A stretch of DNA of 64,000 nt from Cycas panzhihuaensis (GCA_023213395.1 CM041465.1:63247741-63311740); one strand, 5' to 3'; shown: positions 10,668-21,103, numbered from the stretch's first letter. The notes: generated by a model from the letters alone, not told the origin. Made by a program: numbers and translations.

Positions 10668-11475
10668 TCCTCTCAACGATTCCTTCGCCATGCTTCGGAA
10701 TGAGCCTAAACTATCGCCCTAAGCGTGTTCACATTCCCCCTAGCCTTAGGTGGAATGGATAGCTTAGGTCCTCATTCTTTTTTGTTCCTTCCGTAGGACC
10801 CTTGTTCCCTCTTTCTTGGGAACCTCGCCTCCCTATTTGGGCATCCCCTAATTAGGGTGACTCTTGGGGTGTCGTCACTCCCTCCCATCGCTATTTCCTT
10901 TACATATCCCACTATGCTCCCACGTGGATATGCATGTCACCCTATCTCTTAGCCTCATACGTATCCATCGTTGCTACTTGTGGTGATCATGTGTGCCCCC
11001 GCTAGAGATATGGTCCTACATGAAAGGAAATATGTGCCTAGCTCATAATAAATAACACATCACATCCACATCAAAAACAAGCATAACTCTAGCTATGCGA
11101 TAGTCAAAACATCACCTGTTACATCATCTTGCATCCGTGCATACTCACACTCACATACATATACTCTCATATGTATATACCAAGACCAAAACATCATAAA
11201 CATACATATCCATTATGCATCCATTACAATGTATACCATAAACACTATTTCATACGCCAAATGGGGTAACAATCACCCTATCTATATACACAAAATCAAT
11301 CCTCATAATATACAAGTGATAGTGCATCATTCATGGGAAGCTAGTGTCCTTGTAGGTGGGGGGGCGGGGAGGGGGGAGGGGGGGGGGAGTGGGGTTACAA
11401 TCATATGTCTCTATATGGTGATCCCCTGGAGGCCCGTGCTTTCCCTCATCACATCCTAACCTACATCATACCCTA
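10668..11475 (+). other. Spacer between integrase and antisense gene, element A
   Basis: I see no coding signal here. The block GATATGCATGTCACCCTATC...CTACATGAAAGGAAATATGTG recurs in B (751-1040), C (45540-45800, minus strand) and G (35940-36300), so it is a conserved non-coding part of the element. It would be the convergent 3' untranslated region of pol and of the antisense gene. A long G-rich run sits at 11357-11394. Confidence 0.6.
11357..11394 (+). repeat. G-rich tract with G-quadruplex potential
   Basis: Runs of 7, 4, 6, 10 and 4 G are separated by single C or A or AGT. The equivalent places in B (CAGGGGAGG near 19083) and C lack it, so it is an expansion in A. It lies just beyond the end of the antisense gene. 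Confidence 0.7.
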
Positions 11476-12094
11476 CTACTGCCCCTCTCTAGGGGCGCCA
11501 TCTCTTAGTCAGTGTGATCCCTCTCCTCAGGACCACATGCCTCCTAGGCTTCTCCATAGCCTCTAGGAGCTCCCTACCTCACTCCGCTCCCCTTATCGCG
11601 TGGCCTCCTCGGTGTCGTCGCTACTATGTAGGTATGTGTCCTGCTTCAGCTCAACTTCGATGCTACTTGATCCACTAGCTGATCGTATCAAGCCTGGATA
11701 CGATCTCTCTCGCCCTCTAGTCTCTCCTCCATGCTCGAGAACTTCTTCTCCATCCCTCAGAGATGCTCCTCTAGGACTTCTATCCATATCCTGCCTTCCG
11801 TGTCTCTGCTTGCTCCTCCCTGAGCCTCCAGTGCCTATACGTAACTCTGTAGTGCATCTCGCTCACCTTGAGTCTCATGCAGCTCTCACTGCAGCCATCC
11901 CCTAAATGTCACGTGCTCCTAGGACTTTGCAGCCCATATATCCCTTGCCCTCATCAATGGAGCAAATGATGCCATGTGAACACCGGCCGAGCTGGGCATA
12001 TCCTTAGCCTAGATAGGTGGCTGCCCCTCTACGTACACTTGAGGGAACATCTCCCTCCCCATAGCCTCCACCAATCATCAGATCTCTGCAATAC

Positions 12095-12206
12095 CTGTAA
12101 ACCCAACATGCCATATGTCAGTTATATCCAGCCACATACCAAACTGAAACCAAATCAAAGTGTGTGGGAATTTGGCTATCAAACAACGAGGAAAGTAAAG
12201 CCTCAC
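12095..12206 (-). other. Predicted intron 2 of antisense gene, element A
   Basis: Minus-strand donor CAG|GTGAGG and acceptor GGGTTTACAG|GT enclose 112 bp of AT-richer sequence. The same boundaries are seen in B (115 bp) and C (115 bp). The reading frame is phase 1 on both sides: GEAAAG before, then G-I-A-E-I leading to EGQPPI. Confidence 0.7.
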
Positions 12207-13397
12207 CTGCTGCAGCCTCTGGCTCCCCCGCTTGTGCGATGGCCTCTTCCCCTGGCACTCCACCAATTATGGGTGCCTCCTCCTTTGGCACCTCCTCTGC
12301 AACTGCCTCCAATATTGGAGCCTGTGTCCCTCCCTCTACAACTACCTCCACTGCTGGAGCCTATGTCCCTCCCTCTGTTGGTGGAGCTATCTACGTGGGT
12401 CTCTCCATGATCCTCAATCTATGAGCTTGTGTTACAGGCTCCCTTGTCTCCTCAGCAGCCCTGATAGGCCTGCCTCCTCTATAGCTTGCGATGGGCTGGC
12501 CCCATCTCCTCCATCACCATCGTCATCATCTTCGGGGGTAGCCCCTACCACTTATGCCTCCTCGTCACTATCCCATCTCGTCGCTCGATAGGGATCTGAG
12601 GTGTAGTTAATCATGGTAAGGAGATCTAGTGACGTAGCGTCCACGGATCTCCTGACATGTGCCTGATCCTCAACTCCTCTGAACCGGGTCTACCATCTAT
12701 GCACCATGTGTGCCCACTCTAATATGGAGTGTGGTCCCCCTAGTGGTGCTACCACTGCAAAGTGATCGAAGAACCAGCACTATAAGAGGGTGTTGTAAGG
12801 CAATCCACCTCTACCCACTGCCCTGATAGCATCCAGCTGAGCGATGAGGTTCATCGCTATGAGGGTGGCCCAATCCAATCACTCCCCAGCCTTGCACCTC
12901 TGTACTACATTGATCCAACCGCTTGAGATATCTCTATAGTTCTATTTCTAGGATATCCAAAACAAAAGGCATAGTGTGATTAGCTTCCTCACACGAGGAA
13001 TCTTAGACATCACCATACTCTGCAGAGGCACTCCTTGCCTCTCCCACCTGTGCTGGCCCATAAAAAACATAGCCACCTCTCGATGGGTCACCTCGTTGCT
13101 AGGAAATGCTCCTAGCGAGGCTAGTCTCCCTATCGCTAGCACTCTAAGGATCTGTTGGATGTCTCTGGGTGTCATCGTCACATCCTCTACTTGGGGCAGA
13201 TGAAACACGTGTCTCCGCTTGTCCTAATGTGACATAATGTCTACCAACAACCTCTGATTTGACATGTACGAAGGTGTGCTCACCACCTTCAACAACTCGC
13301 ATCTCTATAGGACTCCCCTGTCCTCCCTGCTCATCATCTCTATGAAACGTAACATAACCATACCGATGTTCTTGCAGTTCTCCACTATGGTCACCAC

Positions 13398-13883
13398 CTG
13401 TAAAATGCCATTAAACGTGTCAATCTATAGCCAACACTTACTCTCAGCCTCTCAGGGATCTCCCTCGCCCTCATTTGGTTGAGATTTGGGGACCCTTAGG
13501 GCCTCCTTTTCATTTTTCACTCATTCTGCCTGCGCACCGCACTCAACTTTGTGGTACCATGGAGTTTAGCTGGGCCCCGAGGCGATCGTGGCCCCACAGT
13601 AAAGATCGTGACACCGCGATCTTTGGCGTGGTGTGAATGGCACCCCCCTAAAAGGGGGGGTTTTCCTACCAAAAACTCAAAAAAAAATTCTTTTGGGTGG
13701 GCCTAGCGGGGCCCATTGGGACCAGGGCTGCCTAATACCCTAGTCCTGCCTCTTTCTAGGTCTAATTTAGACTCCGAGAAGCCACTTCTTGCCCATATAG
13801 GGCCAAAAATCTATACAAAAAATGATAAAAAAGTAACAAATTTTAAATTACGATTTCAGGAGGGGTTTTGGCAATCCACTCAC
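13398..13883 (-). other. Predicted intron 1 of antisense gene, element A
   Basis: Minus-strand donor CCA|GTGAGT (13883) and acceptor GGCATTTTACAG|GTGG (13398) enclose 486 bp. The equivalents are 486 bp in B and 485 bp in C, where the donor G is mutated to A. It contains the GATC palindrome and has no shared reading frame. Confidence 0.6.
13601..13624. repeat. Palindrome AAAGATCG...CGATCTTT inside antisense intron 1
   Basis: AAAGATCGTGACACCGCGATCTTT is a near-perfect inverted repeat. Its counterparts are perfect or nearly so in B (21306-21329) and C (43162-43187). Similar GATCGCAG/GCGATCTTG words occur in the 3' LTR of A (16683-16752). Confidence 0.65.
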
Positions 13884-14067
13884 TGGATCAGGTCGTGCCG
13901 TCATCATCTCACTCTCCCGGTCACACTGGCTGCCTCCTCGCTTCGATCCAATAGCCAAATCTCTCGCTGCATGTCCTGAAAGTGGGGTAGCACTCTGTTA
14001 TGTAAGGAATGAGCTCTAGATTTCGTACGAGAGCTTGTGAGAATGAAATCCCTTTTCATTCGAGTTT

Positions 14068-14078
14068 CCTTATATAGG
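14068..14078 (-). promoter_or_regulatory. Antisense-gene TATA box, element A
   Basis: Minus strand CCTATATAAGG. The same element is found at the same place in B (21772-21782), C (plus strand GCCTATATAAG, 42711-42721) and, weaker, G (GCATATAAAAA, 56254-56263). It points away from the sense RNase H ORF and toward the antisense exons. Confidence 0.65.
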
Positions 14079-14277
14079 TGGGGCCCCCGTTGGGTACTTC
14101 CTCCTTTTTTGCCTCTGAGACAGCCTTCGAGACTATAACTTTTGCCTTGGCCAACATTACTTTCTAGCCCAATTCCCCTTTTCGTCTCTGTGGTCTCCTT
14201 CTGACCTATTTCTCCTAGTGCATTAATGATGCCCTAAACGACTCATTTTTGCCGAAGCTCCCCTTATCTTATTTTAT

Positions 14278-15184
14278 GTGCCACTCCCATATATGCCTGA
14301 GTTTATACTCATCTGGCTCGTTTCACCATCCTGGACCCGTTTTTGCAACCTGTTCCTGCTCCCAGGGCCCCCAAAGGGAATGCTCCCCCCGCTCAGAGTC
14401 ATCCTTTACCTTCTAAGGCAACCTTTGGCATATCAGGATGCCTTTTTTCTGCCCACTCTCAGCTAGTGGTTGAATAGCCTACTTTTGGTCCTTGGGTAGC
14501 TTCATTGCTAGGTCCTCCTACCCTTCATGACTGTTTATCACTTGCCATATGAGCCTCTTTTTAGTCTGACTCCTATATCACTACATATTTTCCCCACTGA
14601 GTTTTTCTCTTCCATCATCCATGTCTCTCTACATCTTTACTGAAGGCAGGAGCCATGGTAATCCTAGACTTTCTGTTGCCACATGGATCCTTCGTGGCCT
14701 ATCTAGACACGATTTCCTGTGCTTTGGAGTCTTCCTCCCAGAGGCTACTAATAACGAAGTTGAGTACACGACTATTATTGAGGCTCTTACTGATGCTCTC
14801 TATTTCCACCACGGATCGATTTTTCTTCTTTACAACTCCTAGGTTGTGGTGTCCTATCTCACCTAGGTTTACCAGGTGTGATGCCCTCACTTAAAAGCCC
14901 TTGCTTTGATTACTAGGTCTCTTCTGGCTTGTTTCCAGTCTGTCAACATCCGACACATTCCTCGGGCCCTCAATGCTGAGGTAGATAGTCTCATTCACCT
15001 CATCCTTGAGCGTCACCTTCCTCTTCTTGCTAATCGCCCCTGAGACTTGTCTGGTTATTCGATCACCCAAGTCCCAGGCCATCATGCGCATCATCTTACA
15101 ATCCATTCACACCTCCAAAAGCTAGCTGCTAACGAGGTTAAACTATGGCGACTACCAGTTTGCTTACTTATTTCTTCTACTTGA
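14278..15184 (+). pseudogene. Second, archaeal-type RNase H ORF of element A
   Basis: Sense-strand ORF between the antisense promoter and the polypurine tract. The N-terminal part (14278-14600) is hydrophobic (FILIWLVSPSWTRFCNLFLL). A one-base insertion near 14490 separates it from the RNase H, but in C both parts lie in one frame. The RNase H spans 14621-15075: LYIFTEGRSHGNP (catalytic Asp changed to Glu), EATNNEVEY with the second acidic residue, LLYNS for the usual LLCDS, then NIRHIPRALNAEVDSLIHLI. The DG-SRGNPG / NNEAEY / CDSQ-VV pattern is that of archaeal-type RNase HI, distinct from the gypsy RNH at 8870. One frame runs to the TGA at 15182-15184, broken by internal TAG, TAG and TGA codons. 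It probably supplied a second RNase H, as dual RNases H are known in Tat elements. Confidence 0.78.
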
Positions 15185-15216
15185 TTATCCCCATCTCTTA
15201 TATCTTTTTGCGATGG

Positions 15217-16757
15217 GGATAGCTCCCTCGTCCTTCTTATCTTCTAGTTGATTCCCGGATGGTGCATAGGTACCCCGTATGTGGTCTCCACCTCTATCCT
15301 TGTATCCATGCATTTCACCACGACACTTGTCAGCACCCTTGACTCCTATTATGATCATGATTTTTATATATATGCATACACATGTGCTACTGACAGTTGT
15401 GTTGCTAGCATTCACCATCGCATCATGCTTTTGAGCGGCGAGGCTCTACTGCTAAGGGGGCAGTGTTTCTTGGCTACTAGGAATAGATATGGAGAGGTCG
15501 ACTTAGGTAAGTACAGGTATGTTTATCACTTTACTTTTGCTTCTTGTGAGGAGTACTTGCTTGTATGCTATAAGTTTTTCATAGATGGTTTGTACCATAT
15601 ACACCTCTTTAGCCTATGACAACTATAGCAGGGGTACACTTCCAGCAAGTGTGGCACCTCGGTGGCCGCGTCAGCTTCCACAATCTTCCCTACTCCCCTT
15701 AAGGCTTATTCGACTCATGTTATGTTTATTTGTTATGTTGTTTTATCACCACTTAGTCTCCTTGCTGTATCCTTGAGCCCCTTGATTGCTTTTTGTGGTT
15801 CTTGATCCTTTGTTTGCCCCTAGGTAGGTGGGCCCGCCCCCCTGCCGGCCTCCTAGTACCCTAGCCCATAGCCCTGGCTGGCTATTTGGGCCAGTTTGGC
15901 CCTCTGGCCCTGCACCACAACAGAGTTTATAGTACTGTGGTATTTATCATGGTACCATGATTTGCATCACGGTGCGACTGTTATCGTGGTAGCCCTGTCA
16001 TCCTTCATATCTTCTAATCAATTCTTGGGTGGTGCATAAGCAGCCCCTATGTGGTTTCCACCCCTATCCTTATATCCACACATTCCGCCATGACACTTGT
16101 CAGCACCCTTGTCTCCTATTATGATCATGATTTATATATATATGCATACACATATGCTACTGATAGTTGTGTTGCTAGCATTCGCCATCGCACCATGCTT
16201 CCAAGCAGCAAGGCTCTGTTGCCATGGGGGCAATGTTTCCTGGCTACTGGGAATGGATATGGAGAGGTCGACTCAGGTAAGTATAGGTATGTTTCTCACT
16301 TTACTTTTGCTTCTTATGAGGAGTACTTGCTTGCATGCTACATGTTTTTCGTAGATGCTTTGCACCATATACACCTCTTTAGCCTATGATGATTATAGTG
16401 GGGGCACACTTCTAGAAAGTGTGGCATCCCGGTGGCTGTGTCACCTCCCGTAATCTTCCGTACTCCCCTTAAGGCTTATTCGACTCATGTGATGTTTATT
16501 TGTTATGTTATTTTATCACCATTTAGTCTCCTTGTTGTGTCCTTGAGCCCTTGATTACTTTTTGTGGTTCTTGGTCCTTTGTTTGCCCCTGGGCAGGTGG
16601 GCATGCCCCCCTGCTGGCCTCCTAATGCCCTGGCCTGTAGCCCTGGCTAGCTATTTGGACCAGTTTGGCCCTCTCACCCTTGCACCGATAGAGTTTCTTG
16701 ATCGCAGATTTATTGCGATCTTGCGATATGCATCGCGATCTTGGTTATAAACTTTTT
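15217..16757 (+). repeat. About 770-bp tandem duplication spanning the internal/3'-LTR junction
   Basis: Unit 1 (about 15217-15985) holds the pre-PPT linker, a PPT (GCTAAGGGGGCAG, 15451-15463) and the first about 520 bp of an LTR starting TGTTTCTTGG at 15464. Unit 2 (about 15986-16757) repeats the linker, PPT and LTR start, then continues as the full 3' LTR. The linker includes TCCTATTATGATCATGATTT and a short TATATATA run in both. The join is at ACTGTTAT/CGTGGTAGCCC. Confidence 0.85.
16221..16233 (+). other. Polypurine tract, element A
   Basis: GCCATGGGGGCAA directly precedes the TG of the 3' LTR. The family consensus from A, B, C and G is CCAAGGGGGCAG, the plus-strand priming site. Confidence 0.7.
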
Positions 16758-18987
16758 TTTTTAACCCACTGTGTCAATTCTTATATTTATTGTAGAATTG
16801 CCATGTGTACTTTGACCGACCTCAATGCCAGATAAACTCTAATTGCTCAATTAGGGTTGGGGCTAAGTATTTAAGCTCTTCTTAAGTCATTTTTTGTGCT
16901 CTCTTTCAAAGGAACACTAAGGAAATTTGTCCTGCTCTCTGCTCTGCTCTTCTGCTCTACTGCACTCTCAGGACCTATAACTGCTCCTCTGCATCTAGTC
17001 CTCCTTAGGCCTCACTGTGACATCCTCACAGCCCATTGCATGAACGAGAGGGGGCATTCTTAAGGAGTTTTCAGGGTCTCTTTACCTAAGTAAGTACCAA
17101 GTTGTTTTAGAAGCGGGATTTCTCTCAGCCACCTCAGAAGAGGCCCTATACCTACTGCATCTCAGCCTTCTTCATAGGTCTTTAGCCTCTTCTCAGTAGG
17201 CTCTTGCAGAGGTAAATGCCTCCTTACTTTCCTTGAGGTACTTGTTGATTTGAAGCTCTCTTCTTGCTTAGTTCATACCTAGCTTTGTACATGCTTGTTG
17301 CTAGTTTCTTTTTCTTAGTTTCTAGAGTTTGTCTCTTAATTTGCTGTAGCTATTTCTCTACTATTTGAGGCTCTCCTCCTGCATTTCACACCTAAGATAG
17401 TGGTACAAGAGGATTTCATAGGGTTTGGGATAGAGCTGGGTCAATTCTGTACTACCCTTGCGCTCCCAAGAGGCTTCCACCCTCCAAACCCTCATCTTTT
17501 GCCCCCATGCCATCCCTGGAGTGGGCAAGGGATTAGGAGATCATTTCCAGCTACTGAAACTAGTGTTTGCACCTGTTGCAACGCTAGTTTGCAGGCCTGT
17601 TTCTCCCATCTGGGCAATGCATAAGCCTTAGAGGCTCCTTCTAGCTCAACTCCTCTCTCAACAGCCCAGTTTACTCCCTATAGCACTCTGGTCCATTATG
17701 GAATTCCTTGAGCTCCCTTTGCACTTTTATTACCCCTGTTCACAGCCAATTTTTGTAGCCATACTCTCGTAGCCCTGTGGCTCTTTGAGGGAGAGTAGGG
17801 TTGCCCTTTGCAGGAAATGGGTCACTCCAAGGCTCACCTATTTACATACCTTTCATTTGGGTATTTTTAGACCATAGTCTATCGCTGTAAACGTGTGATT
17901 GGTGAGTACTTACGTGTATGTATAGAGATCTAGCTTTCGACATATGCATATATATGTTTTGGTGCTCTTCCTTGTACTATTAGCCTCCTTTCTTTGGAAG
18001 GGAATCTTTGTGTTCACTTGCAGGTAAAAGGAGAACGCGATGAACTTCTCCTCCCTTCTTTTTCCTACGTAAGTGAATCCATTTACATTTTGTCGTAGCA
18101 TTCTATTTTTGCTATTGCTTTCCTTTTTATTTGCAACATTTTATTGTTACTTTCCGGGGAAGGTAAGGAAACCCCACGCTCTACCCCACCGTGACTTTTT
18201 GCCGCTTGTTTTGTGGAACGACTTGGAGCATCTAGTGGGAGCATCGCCACCTCAACCATGCCTTTATCCCAAGTATGTGACCTTACTTTGCTTTACTTTT
18301 TCTATTTTGAAAAGGTTGCACAGTAGTAATTTAGAGAACATAAAGGAAAAAGGGAAATCAACCTCTTTTATTTGCACATTGTATGTTGCACTTTACATAC
18401 CATACCTGTTTAGGAAAAGGACTCTTAGGAATTTTCCTTTAGCCTTTTCCCTTAGCTCGTAAACCTTATCCTCGCCCCCTTGGCTTGTTCTATTTGATTT
18501 GATTTGCTTGCACACACCCTAGAACTCTCGCTTCCTTTGGTTGTACCCTCAAGGGGAGATTTTGGGGCGATCGATCGCTCCCATCCCCTTCCTCTTTCCT
18601 TGGTTCTATTTGCCTAGTCAAATAACTAAGGAGGTCTTAGCCGTGCCGTAGGCTATTTGCCTACCTTACTTTTGGTCCTTTTCCTTTGCCGTAGGGGAAC
18701 CTTCAGGGATTCTCTTCCTCCCCTTCTGGCCATCCAAGGGTGGGAGGACTTTCCTCTGAAGCCTATCCAGACTACCTTTTTGCCTTCCCTCTTCCTAGTT
18801 GAAGTAGGGGAACCACCCTTAGTTAGTTGGGTATCATCCGCAGGTCCTGAACTCATGCTCCAACGCACAGGGTGCCCTGTGTGGTACTCGCCTTATTTGT
18901 AGGATTCTATCCATACCCTCGATACCATTATTGATCATCCTTACTATTCCTACTTAGCTAGGTGGTTATCCCCTAAACACACATCTA
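16234..18987 (+). repeat. 3' LTR of gypsy element A
   Basis: This 2,754-bp copy of 1041-3781 starts TGTTTCCTGG and ends ACACATCTA (terminal CA decayed to TA). The U3 palindromic cluster (16683-16752) is of the GATCGCAG/GCGATCTTG type, differing from the GGTACC type in the 5' LTR. TATA is at 16868, the donor-like AAGGTAAGG near 18160-18168, and the conserved GGCCATCCAAGGGTGGGAGG block near 18730-18749. Confidence 0.92.
16868..16875 (+). promoter_or_regulatory. LTR TATA box, element A 3' LTR
   Basis: AAGTATTTAAGCTCTTCTTAAGTCATTTTTTG matches the 5' LTR box at 1681 with its flanks. Confidence 0.55.
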
Positions 18988-18992
18988 GGTAC
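18988..18992. repeat. Target-site duplication of element A, right copy
   Basis: GGTAC follows the LTR end and pairs with GGTAT at 1036-1040. The next bases, CAATCACCCTGTC, continue element B's spacer from where 1040 left off. Confidence 0.8.
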
Positions 18993-19189
18993 CAATCACC
19001 CTGTCTGTATATATACATCAAAATTGTGTGTCATATAATACATATCATATGGTACATCCTCTATAGGAAACCAATGTCCTTGCAGGGGAGGTACAATTAT
19101 ATGACTCTATATATGGTCCCCCTAGAGGCCCGTGCTTTCCCCCTGTCAAAATCAAATACATATACCCTAATCTACAGCTACCCTACTCT
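18988..19189 (+). mobile_element. Element B spacer, continued
   Basis: Non-coding continuation of the B spacer. It aligns with 11263-11475 of A (CAATCACCCT.TCTATATA, CCTTGCAGGGG, CTCTATATATGG, CCCCTAGAGGCCCGTGCTTTCCC). No coding signal is visible. Confidence 0.7.
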
Positions 19190-19769
19190 CGAGGTTTTAT
19201 CTCCTGGTCGATGTGATCCCTCTCCTAGGGACCACATCCCTCTGAGACTCCTCCTGAGTCTCTGCCAGCTCCCTGCCTCATTCCCCTCATCCTGTGGCCT
19301 CCCTAGGGTCGTCGCCAGCATATGAGTCTGTGTCCTACTTCACATTGACCTCGAAGCAATGTCCTCTATCAATTGGTTATATCACACCTGGATACGATCT
19401 CACTCCATCTCTATGAGGCAGAGCCTCTCCTCCATCCTCTAGAGTCACTCCTCTGGCACTATCACTTGGATATGGCTCTCCATATCCTCTCTGGCTCCTC
19501 CCTAAGCCTCTAGTACCTACACCCGTGCCTATAGGGCATCCCTCTTGGCTCAGATGGCATCCATCTTAGCCTACTATCATCCTGCACATGCTTCGTACTC
19601 CTCGAACTCTGCCACCCATATATCCCTCGCCCGTATTAATGGGGCAGCAGCTACCGCACGACTGCCTATCGATCTAGGCTTATCCCTTACCTAGATAGGA
19701 GGCTATCCCTTCACATAGACCTGACCTCTCGAACTACTACCTCCACCAACCTCTCGATATCTATCATAC

Positions 19770-19884
19770 CTGTAATCTAGCATGTCATGTATCAGTACAT
19801 GTCTATGGATATCAAATCAAAACTAAAATCAAACTATGTATATATCTGGCAATCAAATAATGACAGGAAATGGTCATATCTCAC
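19770..19884 (-). other. Predicted intron 2 of antisense gene, element B
   Basis: Donor CCAG|GTGAGATATGACC and acceptor CTAGATTACAG|GTATG, 115 bp, aligned with the introns of A and C. Confidence 0.68.
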
Positions 19885-21103
19885 CTGGTGTGGCTGTTGG
19901 CTCTTCAACTCATGTGATTACCTCTCCCTCTGCTACTCTGCTAGCTGCGAGTACCTCCTCCTCCTTGGGTACCTCCTCTGCCATCACCTCAATAGCTGGG
20001 GCATTCGTCCTCTCTATGGTTGGCGTAGCTACCACCTCTCTAGATCTCCTAATGATCCGTAGCCTGCGAGCCTGTGTCACCCGTCCCCTACTCGCCTCTA
20101 CAGCCCCTGATGGGCTTGCCTCTCTGTCAACAGTCCTAGATGGCCCTGATCCTCCACCTTCTATCCCTGATGGACCTACCTCTCCTGTAGGTCATGATGG
20201 GTCAGCCCCACCACCTCCATCACCGCCCTCATCATCTCGCGGGGGTGCTCCTGCCCCTTCTGCCTCATCATCGCTATCCCACCTCACCAACTTGTATGGA
20301 TGTGCTATATAGTCTGTTAGGGTGAGGAGGTCTAGTGATGTGGCCTCCACTGAGTGACGAATGTGTGCCTGGTCCTTGGTCCCTCTGAGCCTCGTCTACC
20401 ATCTATGGACCATCACGGCCCACTCTGCGATAAGGTGTGGTACCCCTACCGGTGCCACTAATCTAAAGTGGTCAAAGAACCAACACTATAATATCGTGTT
20501 GTATGAGAGCCCTCCTCTACCCACTACTCTGATGGCATCCAGCTATGCGACAAGATTTGCCACTATCAAGGTGGCCTAGTCCATCCTCTCGCCTGTCTCA
20601 CATCGGCGCATCGTGTCCATCCAACCACCAAGTATGTCTCTATAGTTCTGTTTCTGGGAGATCTGAAATAGAACACATAGTGTGATCAACTTCCTCACAC
20701 GAGGAACTCTAGACATAACCATAGTCTGTAGGGGTATCCCCGTCCTCTCCCATCTGTCCTGTCCTATGAAAAATGTTGCTACCTCCCTATGTGTTGCCTC
20801 CTTACTAGGTAGCGCTCCTAGTACCACCAGCCTCCTCGTCGCCGGTACTCTCAGTATCCTCTAGATGTTCCCAAGTGTCACTGTTATGTCTCCCACCTAG
20901 GGTAGGTAGAAAACATGCCTTCTTTGATTCCAATGTGACACAATATCAATTAGCAATTGTTGGTCTGACATATACTATGGTGTCCTCACCACCTTCAGCA
21001 ATCCACATCTCTGTAGGACCCCCTTGTCCTCCTTGTTTATCATCTCTATAAAACTTAACATAGCCATCCTTATATTCTCACAGTTTTCCACCATGATCAC
21101 AGC

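Larger units (their letters stand above)
11476..14045 (-). pseudogene. Antisense spliced gene of element A (plant-mobile-domain-like)
   Basis: A three-exon gene read opposite to gag-pol. Exon 1 (about 14045-13884) follows a TATA box and looks untranslated. Intron 1 is 13883-13398 and exon 2 is 13397-12207. Intron 2 is 12206-12095 and exon 3 runs from 12094 to a stop near 11476. The exon 2 start codon is ATA here but ATG in B and C. At about 13208-12950 exon 2 holds HVFHLPQVEDVTMTPRDI, HREVAMFFMGQHRWER and RVRKLITLCLLFWIS, the style of the plant mobile domain (PF10536). Its end is Glu/Ala/Gly/Pro-rich and joins exon 3 in frame (phase 1) into VEGQPPI and a probable coiled coil. Known: Tat elements often carry extra, sometimes antisense, ORFs, and some hold a domain otherwise found in DNA transposons. 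Inference: domain identity and splicing. Several stops and frameshifts make this copy inactive. Confidence 0.65.

Noticed and set aside
11229-11459. 76-codon frame over the G-rich tract
   Set aside because: Low-complexity Gly run from the G tract, absent in B, C and G.
19836-20312. 158-codon Ser/Pro/Thr-rich plus-strand frame
   Set aside because: It is the complement of the Gly/Pro/Ala-rich end of the antisense gene in B; codon content explains the openness.
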